NCBI GenBank assembly: GCA_028280785.1
Contig: JANQLF010000054.1
Span: forward strand, 1 to 39,704
Direction: 5' to 3'
DNA from: Planctomycetota bacterium
GTDB taxonomy: Bacteria > Planctomycetota > UBA11346
Length of the DNA: 39,704 bases
Part shown: positions 16,188-24,992 of the stretch, one piece after another
How the letters are laid out: every line of letters starts with the position of its first letter
How positions within the stretch are numbered: the first letter of the stretch is position 1
Made by a program: the position numbers and the translations under genes
The notes under the pieces: model-generated
Seen by the model: only the letters and a program-made list of their open reading frames with translations
Told to the model about the DNA's origin: nothing
Database searches by the model: none

Positions 16188-17912
16188 TTACTGAGTCAAG
16201 AGAGAGGCGCAAAAGAGGAATGCGCTAGAACCCCAGGTGTAGGCGCGGTCACGCAATCCTTTCCCCGTTTCAGCGTTATAATTCTCAGCCATGCAATTAT
16301 CTTTTTTGCACATCATGCAAAAACGTTTGGCTATTTCTTTAGCCTGTTTAACAGCGCCGGCACGATATAAACCGTCCACGGCCATAACAGTCTCTGGTCC
16401 CCAAATTGGACCGCGCCAATAACTGTCTTTACCATAGAGTTCGCTTTGAGGACTTTCGGTAGCTGGTCCGTTTTTGGTGATAAAACGGCCGTCAGGTTTT
16501 AATATATCAATAAGGTGCTTACGCTGTTTTTCAGGCAGGCGATCACCTAATATTATGGCGATATGATTAAGCAGGCTGTCGCCTTGTTGTGGTCGCTTGC
16601 CAGTGAACCCCTGCATGGCTAAAAATTGATTGCCAGTCCATAATTTATCAATCATGGTTTCCAATAATTTATCAGACTTTTTGCGCCAGCTAGCTTCTCG
16701 TTTTTTATTTTTTTGCATAGCAGCTAATTCGGCAAGCATATCCATTTGTAAAATTAAATAAGCAGGCAGATCAGGGGAAACCATTGGATAGCCGACGTCA
16801 AAAACAGTTCCATTGTCCCAACCAGAATCATTGCCATGGCGATATTCAGGAAGTCCATCCTTATCGGTGTCGCGATGCTTAAACCACCAATTGGTCCACG
16901 CCGTTAATTGTTGTTCGGCAATTTTAACGCGTTTGGGGTTTAGCACTTTCTTATTTTTGCGATACATACAACTGAGGGTCCAGCCGTGAATTGGTGGCTT
17001 AGTAAAATTATAGGATACGCCACCACCAGAATAGGAATCAGGCAGGAGCCCTTCGGCATTTTGATGATCAAAGGGGCCTTGAAATAAATCCCAAGCTAAA
17101 TCAGGATCAGTTTCAGCGTGCGCAATCGCATTAATGCAATGGTCCCACGACCAACATTGACACATCCAATTTTTTGACATCAACATGGTGTTGCGTTTCA
17201 CCGCCATGTTATCAGGTCCCACTGTTGAAGTATAATTGACAAACATCGCTAAGTGTGCAGCGCTGGTAAATTTTTGTGGCACTTTAGGTGTTTTTTTGTC
17301 AAAACGGCGCCAAGCATCTTGAGCAGACTTATGCGCGGCAGTGTAGGATTTTGCTAATCGTAAAGGGCGTGCTTGGCCAATGAAATCATGAATGACTAAT
17401 TCCCAATGCTTGCCGTCTGCGCCACAGATAGCTGTAAACCAATCGCCCTTTGGTACTTTTTGCTTTTTATTTTGATGGCTAACATGGTGAACAAAATCAA
17501 TGTTAATCTCACCGCGTTGTGGGATAAAGTGATACATGCAATTGATCTGTGGGCAGATAACCTGCATGATGTCTTTACTGTGGGGAAATACGGTCGGGTT
17601 ACTGCCGCTGCAGCTGCGAATACGTAATTGCAAGCCACGCCCACGAATGCGTAGGACATCGGTATCTTCATAACAAAAATCAATATGCTTATTTTTGTAG
17701 CTTAGCGTTAATTGACTGCCGCTATTTTTACAGGTATAGACAACGGCCTTGCCGTTTAATTCTGGTATGCAATTAAAGGCGTCTTTGACACCGCTGGTAG
17801 TACGCATTGAGCGCACCGTTATACCAGGGTGATTCCAGGACTTTGGCAAACTGTTTAGGGACATGTAAGAACCAAAGCGACTAAATGGCACGTCCTCTAT
17901 GGGAAAATTCAT
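16188..17912 (-). CDS. MGH1/GH63-like (alpha/alpha)6 glycoside hydrolase, cytoplasmic
   Basis: 574 residues with no signal peptide. After an N-terminal beta-rich part (1-200) comes an (alpha/alpha)6 barrel of the trehalase/GH63/mannosylglycerate-hydrolase type. Diagnostic pieces are SWDHCINAIA (255-264), GNDSGWDNGTVFD (candidate catalytic Asp362), DSYWRGPIWGPE (496-507) and AENYNAETGKG (candidate catalytic Glu543), ending in YTWGSSAFLF. It starts 11 nt after the upstream GH9 gene and has an AAGGAA ribosome-binding site, so the two form an operon. Its cytoplasmic location suggests that it acts on oligosaccharides released by the secreted enzymes and then imported. Whether the substrate is a glucoside, mannoside or another sugar cannot be read from sequence. 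Confidence 0.85.
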   Translation of the reverse strand: MNFPIEDVPFSRFGSYMSLNSLPKSWNHPGITVRSMRTTSGVKDAFNCIPELNGKAVVYTCKNSGSQLTLSYKNKHIDFCYEDTDVLRIRGRGLQLRIRSCSGSNPTVFPHSKDIMQVICPQINCMYHFIPQRGEINIDFVHHVSHQNKKQKVPKGDWFTAICGADGKHWELVIHDFIGQARPLRLAKSYTAAHKSAQDAWRRFDKKTPKVPQKFTSAAHLAMFVNYTSTVGPDNMAVKRNTMLMSKNWMCQCWSWDHCINAIAHAETDPDLAWDLFQGPFDHQNAEGLLPDSYSGGGVSYNFTKPPIHGWTLSCMYRKNKKVLNPKRVKIAEQQLTAWTNWWFKHRDTDKDGLPEYRHGNDSGWDNGTVFDVGYPMVSPDLPAYLILQMDMLAELAAMQKNKKREASWRKKSDKLLETMIDKLWTGNQFLAMQGFTGKRPQQGDSLLNHIAIILGDRLPEKQRKHLIDILKPDGRFITKNGPATESPQSELYGKDSYWRGPIWGPETVMAVDGLYRAGAVKQAKEIAKRFCMMCKKDNCMAENYNAETGKGLRDRAYTWGSSAFLFCASLLTQ

Positions 17913-17923
17913 CTGCGTTCCTT

Positions 17924-20815
17924 TTATTTACGCCCGGCTAAAAATCCCCAAACATAAACTGCAGGTGCCATTGATTGTTGTACCGTGTTTTCATTGACCA
18001 TAGGCCAGGTTTCAACGTCCCAGTATGATTCGGCGATCGGCCACGTATCCATATTTGGGGCACTATTGTGCTGGGTTACAAACCATTGGCTCACCCAGGA
18101 AGGCGCCTTACCCATTTTGTTGATCCCATAAACGGTGTAGCCGGTGTAAGGCTTTTTGGTGTGCATGTAATAACGTGTGCACTGTAATGGAAATTCTGGA
18201 GATTTATGGCCAAGGCCAGTGGTATGCGTCATGTTTTGCGGGTTAGCACCAACACTGAATAAACTGGTACGCTGTGCGTAATTTAAATATTTTTCATTCT
18301 TGGTGAGGTGAAAGGCACGACAAAGCGATATACCCTGTGGGGCAGCATTAATACTTAATATTAATGGAAAGCCTGGATCACCGCTTGGTCCTGACCACAA
18401 GAAACAGGTGCCATCTGAATAGGTAATTTGTTTTTGTGCCGTAGCTTCGATGCCAGCAATGGCGTTTTTCTTGATAGCCGGATTAGCGAGATCGTCGCTT
18501 AATCGAGCATAAATAAATGCAGCTTCTTCTTGCGTTCCAACATTCCATTGAGTGACGACTGGTTTTTCTTTGAAAACAGCGGTAGCCTCAAAGATATCGT
18601 TAAACTTTTTATCACTGGTCATGCGATAGAGAGCAACAGCAGCGAGATTGCGAGCATCTTTAATTCTCCACCAGCCTTTCATTTTCTCAAAGTAAGCTTT
18701 TTTGCTTGCGTATTCTTTTTCTGCCCAGTCCATGGCGCGCAGCGCAGATTTAAGATAGTCATCAGCTTTAGCAGATTTACCTAATTGCTTGAACACATAG
18801 GCGGCGCGTGCGGCCGATGCAACGTAACGCCACGTGCCGCGTGGATCAGGTGCAAAGACATAGCGACGCAGACTATCTAGAAATGCTGCTTCGCCCGGTT
18901 TAGGATGGCCGTTGGTTTCAATGCCGCCATAAATAGCGCCGTCTTCGCGTTGCATGCGCTTGTAAAAATCGACGGCCCATAAAGCCTCATCAAATAAATC
19001 GGGTAAGTCATTGCCGTCTTCGGGTATCGGTAATTTGACTGATTTGTAATAGTCAGGAAATAATTCCATTAATTCCAGCATATTGCGGCTGCAAATCAGA
19101 TGTCCGGTGTGTCGGTCGTAATCACCAGCATCGTAATAACCGCCCCAGGCATTTTTAACCTTCTTGCCAGTTTTCCATTCTTCAAATTTACCACTACTCA
19201 TAACATCTTCATGACGCTTGCCTTCTTTGGCGTAAATATCTAACTGTGACATTGACATTTCCCAGTAGTCTTCGCCATTATCCGGGTGGAAAGCGCGCGG
19301 TTGATCCCAGTCAGCCCATGGTGCTTTCCATTCTTGACTAGCACGTTGGTGAAAAAATCCGCGTAAAGAAACACGTGTGGCGGTGGTCCACGCCTGGCGA
19401 TTTATTGGGAAGGGGTAGGAGCAACCGATGCCATCTACATAAACGACATACTCTCCAGGTTTATTAAAGGCAGAGAAGTCACAGATAAATACATCGCTCA
19501 ACGCATAGTTACGACCTTTAGCATGGGTTCCATAGCTCTTCGTTGATTTTCTAATGTGCGCTTTGATTCTTCCATCAAAGACTGATTTACGTGTTTTGGC
19601 ATCCAGCAGTGAGAAAGCAGTGCCGTCGGTATAGGTCATGCCGCCAGCGGTTCCGCTCCAATAACTTACAAATGCAATTTTTGCTGAGTCACTTGGGCGA
19701 TAACCGATGTGTGAAGCGTGGACCGCTTCCGAGCGCATATGTTTAGGATCAAAGGTGAATGCTTTGCTGATATCATGTTGACCAACATCTAAGGTGTATG
19801 TGCTTCCAGCTTTGAGTGCCTTATCAAAATACAGGACATACCAATTGTCGCGTACCTGTTTACCGGCACCACCAAGCGGTTTTTGTTTTAAAGCAACTTT
19901 CTTCGGTTTAATAGCAGTACCATTGCTATCAGTAAGCGTCCAGGTTTCCGGTTTTAATGCATTATTGCGATGTAACGGTTTGCCAGTGAATGACATTTTC
20001 TTAGATTGTAAGTGCAGGTTATTTTCAGGACCAACAACGAGGCCAACTTTTTTGCCATTGCGATGGAGCATGCGTTCAAAAACTTCACCGTCTTTATGAA
20101 TTTTGCCGTTGACTATTTTATCACCGTCTTGTTTTTTGTATTTGATTAACTCACCCCAGATATGTTTAAACTCACGAATTTCAACGCAGAGTGCATTGCT
20201 TTGTACCAGACCGATGTGACTGATGGTTGGTGTCGGGCCATTGAAGCGACTGATATCTTCCTGTGGCAGTGATATCGAACCACTGTTGGTGGATTCGGTG
20301 CCACCGGATAATCCGTCTAACCATATTTTACCTTTGCCATTCAAGGTTAAAATAATCATGACCTTATCAGAGCCATCAGGTAAATTAATTTCTTTGGTGA
20401 AATTTTTCCAATCGTAGTTGTAAATATTGCTGACATGTTGCCAGCCACCGACTGGATTGTTGCCTTTCAGAGCCATGACGCCGAGTGCGCCGCCAAAGCC
20501 TTCGCCTTCACCTGCTGCTTTAATGAAGCCAGTGAAGGTAAAACCCTTCTCGCCATTTATAGGAAAGCGCAGCACGGCCTTACGATCTTTACCAGCGGCA
20601 TCGTCAGATTGGAGACAGAGGGAGGCTGAACCCTCTTTGGCCACTTTGGTATCTTGTAGTAATATCGCATTGTTCTCGGCCATCCATTCGCCGGTTCCGC
20701 CTTCCATATTTCCACCTGGAATCTCTACTGCGCAAATCTGTGCACTGGCAACTAGGCTAAGTCCGAATATGGAGAATTTCTGTAAGATACTGCTGATATT
20801 AAGTTTATGAAACAT
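17924..20815 (-). CDS. Secreted GH9-family glycoside hydrolase with N-terminal CBM-like domain
   Basis: 963 residues from the ATG at 20815. This start has AGGAG seven bases upstream and leads straight into a signal peptide ending near SAQICA. An in-frame ATG at 20896 also has a good AGGAG site and would add 27 residues before the signal, so the start is uncertain. Regions in order: a jelly-roll CBM-like module (about 30-170; GNMEGGTGEW, KIWLDGLSGG), beta-rich linkers, a CelD_N Ig-like domain (ASHIGYRPSDSAKIAFVS), and the GH9 barrel with GGYYDAGDYDR (Asp pair about 562-565), GANPQNMTHTTGLGHK and NENTV (Glu942). All catalytic residues are present. Likely target: a beta-1,4-glucan or similar polymer. 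First gene of an operon with the MGH1-like enzyme. Confidence 0.9.
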   Translation of the reverse strand: MFHKLNISSILQKFSIFGLSLVASAQICAVEIPGGNMEGGTGEWMAENNAILLQDTKVAKEGSASLCLQSDDAAGKDRKAVLRFPINGEKGFTFTGFIKAAGEGEGFGGALGVMALKGNNPVGGWQHVSNIYNYDWKNFTKEINLPDGSDKVMIILTLNGKGKIWLDGLSGGTESTNSGSISLPQEDISRFNGPTPTISHIGLVQSNALCVEIREFKHIWGELIKYKKQDGDKIVNGKIHKDGEVFERMLHRNGKKVGLVVGPENNLHLQSKKMSFTGKPLHRNNALKPETWTLTDSNGTAIKPKKVALKQKPLGGAGKQVRDNWYVLYFDKALKAGSTYTLDVGQHDISKAFTFDPKHMRSEAVHASHIGYRPSDSAKIAFVSYWSGTAGGMTYTDGTAFSLLDAKTRKSVFDGRIKAHIRKSTKSYGTHAKGRNYALSDVFICDFSAFNKPGEYVVYVDGIGCSYPFPINRQAWTTATRVSLRGFFHQRASQEWKAPWADWDQPRAFHPDNGEDYWEMSMSQLDIYAKEGKRHEDVMSSGKFEEWKTGKKVKNAWGGYYDAGDYDRHTGHLICSRNMLELMELFPDYYKSVKLPIPEDGNDLPDLFDEALWAVDFYKRMQREDGAIYGGIETNGHPKPGEAAFLDSLRRYVFAPDPRGTWRYVASAARAAYVFKQLGKSAKADDYLKSALRAMDWAEKEYASKKAYFEKMKGWWRIKDARNLAAVALYRMTSDKKFNDIFEATAVFKEKPVVTQWNVGTQEEAAFIYARLSDDLANPAIKKNAIAGIEATAQKQITYSDGTCFLWSGPSGDPGFPLILSINAAPQGISLCRAFHLTKNEKYLNYAQRTSLFSVGANPQNMTHTTGLGHKSPEFPLQCTRYYMHTKKPYTGYTVYGINKMGKAPSWVSQWFVTQHNSAPNMDTWPIAESYWDVETWPMVNENTVQQSMAPAVYVWGFLAGRK

Positions 20816-21022
20816 TCTGATGCTCCTGAGAGGATTGGAAGTGATCCTATGGCTGGAATTCTCTGAGTAAATGCTGTGGTGACCGTTTAATGACATGATG
20901 AATCTCCTACCCAGTATAAGAAAAACACCACTTGTGTATTTCTACTATTTTAGTGTTGGCACTCGCTACGAAATCTAGTAGAGAACAGTCCTAATGCAAA
21001 GTGAAAAGTACAAGGAGTGAGT
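20816..21022. promoter_or_regulatory. Divergent promoter region between GH9 operon and dehydrogenase gene
   Basis: About 200 bp. On the minus strand TATACT (20918-20913) is a plausible -10 element placed just ahead of an AGGAG/ATG pair at 20896; no convincing -35 accompanies it, so an activator or alternative sigma factor may be needed. The plus-strand gene has AAGGAG at 21012-21017. I did not find a clear palindrome. Confidence 0.35.
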
Positions 21023-22012
21023 ATGGAGTCGCAGGCTATCGTTATGGAATTAGGTCAGGTTGGATTAGCGGCTTTCGATTTACGCGCCTTAGAGGCAGGG
21101 GAAGTTTTGGTGCGCGCTGAATTTACCAGCATCAGCCCAGGGACCGAGTTGCGTTGTCTTGCTGGTGGACAAGAGGGCTCTGAGTCAGGAGCGTTTGTTC
21201 CTGGTTATGCCTTGGTTGGCATTATTGAAGAATCCAAAGATGCTTCGTTGTTAAAAGGGCAGCGCGTTTTTTGCGCAGGTTCAAAAGATATTGGCAAGGA
21301 GCTAAATCGTTTATGGGGTGGTCATTGTCAGTTTGCTATTGTTGACGCTGATCAAATTCTGGTGGTAGCTGATGCTGTTGATCCTCGTGCTGCAAGTCTG
21401 GCATCAGTTGGGGCCATTGCGTACCATGGCTTTACCCGCAGTCGACCAAAGGCGGGTGAAGATGTTATTTGTGTGGGCTTAGGTGTTATAGGCCAATTGG
21501 CCGCGCGCATTCATGCACAAGCATCGTGTAATGTTTTGGCTTGTGATTTATCCGAAAAACGTGTGGCGATGAGTAATGCAGCTGGTGTACAGGCCGTATA
21601 TGCCGTGAATGGATTGCAAAAAGCAACGCAGGAAATAATGCCGCAGGGTGCCAGCTTAATTATTGATGCGACCGGTGCCGCACCTGTGTTACGTGAGGCC
21701 TTGGAATTATGTCGCGATACCGAATGGAATGACGACGAGCAAGCTGATTATCGTTATCTTATCCAGGGGAGCTATCCAGGTGACGTGAGTATTCCGTATC
21801 AGGCAGCATTTATGAAGCAGTTGTCATTTATTGTTCCACGCGCACGTCAATTGCGTGATGCTCGTGCTTATTTTGATTTACTCGCACATGATAAAATTGA
21901 AGTGCTGGATTTAATTAACGCCGAAATGAAACCAGCGGATGCAGCCGCTGCATACGAAGCTTTGAAGAATCCAAACGAAACGCCCGGTACAATTATTTTT
22001 GATTGGCGCTAA
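21023..22012 (+). CDS. Medium-chain dehydrogenase/reductase lacking the usual zinc cysteines
   Basis: 329 residues from the ATG at 21023, which has AAGGAG five bases upstream; a GTG at 21017 overlaps that ribosome-binding site and is unlikely. The N-terminal GroES-like half contains SISPGTELRCLAG, the variant seen in BchC-like and other zinc-poor MDR proteins where the catalytic zinc Cys is replaced. The Rossmann part has CVGLGVIGQLAA, the NAD(P)-binding glycine motif, and ACDLSEKRV after strand 2. A sugar or polyol oxidoreduction fits its place beside the carbohydrate genes, but the substrate is unknown. It is divergent from the GH9 operon and convergent, with no gap, to the sulfatase. Confidence 0.85.
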   Translation: MESQAIVMELGQVGLAAFDLRALEAGEVLVRAEFTSISPGTELRCLAGGQEGSESGAFVPGYALVGIIEESKDASLLKGQRVFCAGSKDIGKELNRLWGGHCQFAIVDADQILVVADAVDPRAASLASVGAIAYHGFTRSRPKAGEDVICVGLGVIGQLAARIHAQASCNVLACDLSEKRVAMSNAAGVQAVYAVNGLQKATQEIMPQGASLIIDATGAAPVLREALELCRDTEWNDDEQADYRYLIQGSYPGDVSIPYQAAFMKQLSFIVPRARQLRDARAYFDLLAHDKIEVLDLINAEMKPADAAAAYEALKNPNETPGTIIFDWR

Positions 22013-22023
22013 TCAGGCGCCAA
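22003..22023 (+). terminator. Hairpin across two convergent stop codons
   Basis: TTGGCGC (22003-22009) pairs with GCGCCAA (22017-22023), a 7-bp stem around the 7-nt loop TAATCAG. The loop holds the TAA of the dehydrogenase (22010-22012) and the TGA of the sulfatase (22015-22013, minus strand). On the plus strand CCTTTTCTT follows, so it could terminate the dehydrogenase transcript; on the minus strand the following bases are A-rich, so termination there is less likely. Confidence 0.5.
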
Positions 22024-23506
22024 CCTTTTCTTGAAATGGCCTATCGGTGTCGGTGCGTAGACACCACTCGACGAGTTGTAATTGTAAATCAGCGACAACT
22101 GCTTTGATTTCAAGATCAGTTTCATGCTGATCATAAATATTATTTAATTCCCATGGGTCATCCTTGAGATTATATAATTCATTGCCACCAGTCAGGCGAA
22201 TAACTAATTTCCAATCATCAGTACGTATCATTTTAGTGCGCGACATGGTTTCGGGGCATTGAATGTAAGTAAGCTGTTTACCGTCTTTGTTGCGGGGTTT
22301 GCCATCTTTATCTTTTTTAGCGAAATTAAAGCGGCCCCACATTTCTTCTTCGTGACCACCATTACCAAACACAGCTTGTTTTTTCTTTTCACCTTTTGCC
22401 AATGGTACCATTGACTCACCGTGGACACCCCAGTCGGTTTGTAGTCCTAATAAATCCATGACCGTCGGTACAATGTCGGTGTGCTCACTCATGCTTTCGA
22501 CGCGTGTGCCTTTCTCCAAACCTGGCGCACGTAAAATAAAAGGCACATGCATAATGCAGTCGCCCATATAGGTATCCCATTTTTCATGTAAACCGTATTG
22601 ACCAGCAAAGTCACCGTGATCGGCAGTGAAAATAATAATCGAATTTTCGTATTCACCCTGAGCTTTTAATTCATCAATGATTTGACCAATCATGCCTTCG
22701 ACTTTAGTAATCATAGCGTAGTAAACTGCCTGAAATTCACGCAATGCCATTTCATGGGGATTGCCACCAGCGCGTATCTCAAGCATTTTACGTAAGTTTA
22801 ATGGTGCATTTTTGGGTAACTCATGCGGCCAGGCTTCAATGTCTGCCGGATTATACATCGAATAAAATGGCTCCGGTGCTTCGTAACCTGGATGTGGTTT
22901 GCTTAAATTGACATGCAGATACATCGGTTTGTCTTTATCACGTAATTCACGTAAATAATACAAGACCTGCTCAGTACGATTATCATCTGAGAAGCCACCG
23001 ATTTTGTCTTCGATGCGGTAAGGTGCTCTGAAAGGGTAGCCTTCTAGTTCAGGAGAGGGTTGACGTGCATCTGGCCCTGGTTTAGGTACTGCGCGATCCA
23101 ACTGCGCCATGTCATGTAAGGGGCCATCGATAAAGCTGTGATAATCAGCGTAGCCCTCATGGGCATTATGATTATCGAATAAGGTCTCGTACATGTGATT
23201 AATGCCGAATATTGAAGTTTCATAACCATTGGCGCGGAGAAAGCGCATCATGTTCGGTTGATCTTCTGTGAGATGTTGATTGATGGTGCGGAAGCCATCT
23301 GTGTGGGTGTAACGACCGGTAACCATGGCGATGCGACTCGGCACGCATTTTCCATGTACGGTAAAATGATTTGGAAAAACCGTGGCATCTTCAGCAAACG
23401 CATCGAGGCAGGGCGTTTTGCAATCTTTATTGCCAAGAAAACCAACGGCAGCGCCGCGTAATTCATCGCAGGTTAGAAATATCAGATTTAATGGTTTGTC
23501 TGCCAT
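22013..23506 (-). CDS. Sulfatase of the formylglycine type, cytoplasmic
   Basis: 497 residues with no signal peptide. The sulfatase signature CVPSR (C54-R58) followed by TGRYTHTDG marks the Cys that is converted to formylglycine. Metal-binding positions include TCDELRG (D14, E15) near the N-terminus and FTADHGDFAGQYGLHEKW in the middle. The length is normal for the family. It removes sulfate esters, probably from a sugar; the exact position and substrate cannot be told. A TAGGA ribosome-binding site precedes the ATG. Its partner, a formylglycine-generating enzyme, is not in the window. The lack of a signal peptide suggests desulfation after uptake, unlike many secreted sulfatases of this group. 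Confidence 0.93.
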   Translation of the reverse strand: MADKPLNLIFLTCDELRGAAVGFLGNKDCKTPCLDAFAEDATVFPNHFTVHGKCVPSRIAMVTGRYTHTDGFRTINQHLTEDQPNMMRFLRANGYETSIFGINHMYETLFDNHNAHEGYADYHSFIDGPLHDMAQLDRAVPKPGPDARQPSPELEGYPFRAPYRIEDKIGGFSDDNRTEQVLYYLRELRDKDKPMYLHVNLSKPHPGYEAPEPFYSMYNPADIEAWPHELPKNAPLNLRKMLEIRAGGNPHEMALREFQAVYYAMITKVEGMIGQIIDELKAQGEYENSIIIFTADHGDFAGQYGLHEKWDTYMGDCIMHVPFILRAPGLEKGTRVESMSEHTDIVPTVMDLLGLQTDWGVHGESMVPLAKGEKKKQAVFGNGGHEEEMWGRFNFAKKDKDGKPRNKDGKQLTYIQCPETMSRTKMIRTDDWKLVIRLTGGNELYNLKDDPWELNNIYDQHETDLEIKAVVADLQLQLVEWCLRTDTDRPFQEKVGA

Positions 23507-23615
23507 ATGCGTTTCCTAGGTGTACGCGCATAAGATTATCCATGCTCACTGGGCAGTAAAGATGTGCTCAAAGAATTATGACAAATAGATCAAAGTCTGG
23601 TAGAAAATGGGTAAG

Positions 23616-23657
23616 AAAAAACCAAATACCCAATTAATCAATGAGCATTTGGTTTTT
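23616..23657 (-). terminator. Rho-independent terminator after the PQQ-propeller gene
   Basis: AAAAACCAAAT (23617-23627) pairs with ATTTGGTTTTT (23647-23657), an 11-bp stem with a 19-nt loop. It sits 25 nt past the stop of the minus-strand gene ending at 23683, and on that strand the stem ends in a run of six U. The symmetry means it could also act on plus-strand transcripts. The rest of the 23507-23682 gap must hold the sulfatase promoter; nothing else is visible. Confidence 0.85.
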
Positions 23658-23682
23658 ATGGAGTAAAAGATGCATGTATGTG

Positions 23683-24882
23683 TTAATACATTTGAATACA
23701 CACTAGTTCACCAATGGCATCGCGGGCGTAGACTTTACCATTGGCAATAGTTGGTGGAGCCCAACATATGTCGTTCAAAATCTTTTGTCGACCAAGCTCT
23801 TTATAAGCATTTGGATTAGCTTCGACTAAAACTAATTGACCTTTTTCGGATAGGACGACTAATTTATTGCCAAGTGCAAATAAACTGCCGTGGCCAAAAC
23901 CACCGTGTGCCCAAATTTGCTTACCGGTTTTCCATTCTACACAGCGCAATTCGCCTGGCTTTGATCGATAGGCAGCAACGCCATAGGCATAATCGCCAAT
24001 GCGTATCGGTCCGCTCATTTGACATTCAAAAACTTTATTCTTCCATACTTCTTGGGCAGAGCCGCTGGATACGTCGATGAGCGCACTGCCTTTGCCGTAG
24101 CCAGAGCAGATTAAGATTTGATCACCATTAACGAGAGGTGTTGGTGAATTAATGCCGTATTGCGTTTTCCATGGGAATGACCATTGCTCTTTGCCGTCTT
24201 TTTTATTCAGGCATAAAACATCTTTTTCACTGTAAATCAGAATACTGTTCTTTTTAAATGGGATTGGACTTGCATAACCTGCTTTGCTTTTGTTATTTAT
24301 CCAATGAGTGCCACCGGTTTTCGCATTCAGGGCAATGCCAGCGCCACCGGCATTTAAATACACCACATCATCAATCACTAAAGGTGAACCAGACAAACCG
24401 AATCCAGGGAGCGCAACGCCTTCTTCCTGTACTAGGTTGCGCTTCCATTTAACCGAGCCGTCTGTTAATCCTAAACAAAAGACATGGCCTTCACGGCTGA
24501 GGGTGAATACGTCTTTGCCAATGATCGTTGGCGTAGCATTCGGACCACCTTTGTACATCCGTGGATTTAATTTGCACGGATAACTGTGCCGCCATTTTTC
24601 ACTGCCATCTTTTGCTGATAAGCAGATGACATGATCGGTATTGTTAGTATTGCCCATGCTTAAAACATTGTCACCAACAACAGCGATGGAGCTAAAGCCT
24701 GTGCCAATATTTGTTTTCCATAACTGTTTGGCTTTCCATTCTTTCAGCCATGTAGCATCAGCGATATTAGGCTCGCATTGATTGGGCCCATTTAATTGCG
24801 GCCAATCTACGGGAGCATATTCGCTTGCCTGGACGTAGGCGATGGTGAAGGATAGAGCAATGAGGGAGATTAATGTTTTCAT
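23683..24882 (-). CDS. Secreted PQQ-like beta-propeller repeat protein
   Basis: 399 residues. A signal peptide (MKTLISLIALSFTIAYVQA) is followed by WPQLNGPNQ, the 'W..rGp' opening common to PQQ-repeat proteins of planctomycetes and relatives. Repeats of the form 'v.cL.akdGsekWr' recur: ICLSAKDGSEKWRHSYP, VFCLGLTDGSVKWKRNL, GIALNAKTGGTHW, VLCLNKKDGKEQWSFPW, CVEWKTGKQIWAHG. About six to seven blades are suggested. The dehydrogenase active-site sequences of true PQQ enzymes are not evident, so a structural or binding role is more likely. It stands alone, ending at a strong terminator. Function not determined. Confidence 0.85.
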   Translation of the reverse strand: MKTLISLIALSFTIAYVQASEYAPVDWPQLNGPNQCEPNIADATWLKEWKAKQLWKTNIGTGFSSIAVVGDNVLSMGNTNNTDHVICLSAKDGSEKWRHSYPCKLNPRMYKGGPNATPTIIGKDVFTLSREGHVFCLGLTDGSVKWKRNLVQEEGVALPGFGLSGSPLVIDDVVYLNAGGAGIALNAKTGGTHWINNKSKAGYASPIPFKKNSILIYSEKDVLCLNKKDGKEQWSFPWKTQYGINSPTPLVNGDQILICSGYGKGSALIDVSSGSAQEVWKNKVFECQMSGPIRIGDYAYGVAAYRSKPGELRCVEWKTGKQIWAHGGFGHGSLFALGNKLVVLSEKGQLVLVEANPNAYKELGRQKILNDICWAPPTIANGKVYARDAIGELVCIQMY

Positions 24883-24964
24883 GAGCGAGATAGTAGACCT
24901 GAATTACACTAGTAAATGTTCAGATTATAGAACAGTGCCTATTTAATGAACGAATAAGAGCATG

Positions 24965-24988
24965 CATTCGTAGACATGTTTACGAATG
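24965..24988 (-). terminator. Terminator-like hairpin downstream of the DinB-family gene
   Basis: CATTCGTA (24965-24972) and TACGAATG (24981-24988) form a perfect 8-bp stem with an 8-nt loop, starting 4 nt after the stop of the gene ending at 24993. There is no clear U-run on the minus strand, so it may be an RNA-stability or binding element instead of a true terminator. Confidence 0.4.
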
Positions 24989-24992
24989 ATTG

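Noticed and set aside
20427..20810. 127-codon plus-strand ORF with a hydrophobic, Pro-rich sequence
   Set aside because: Antisense to the CBM-like part of the GH9 gene; no start context and no known domain.
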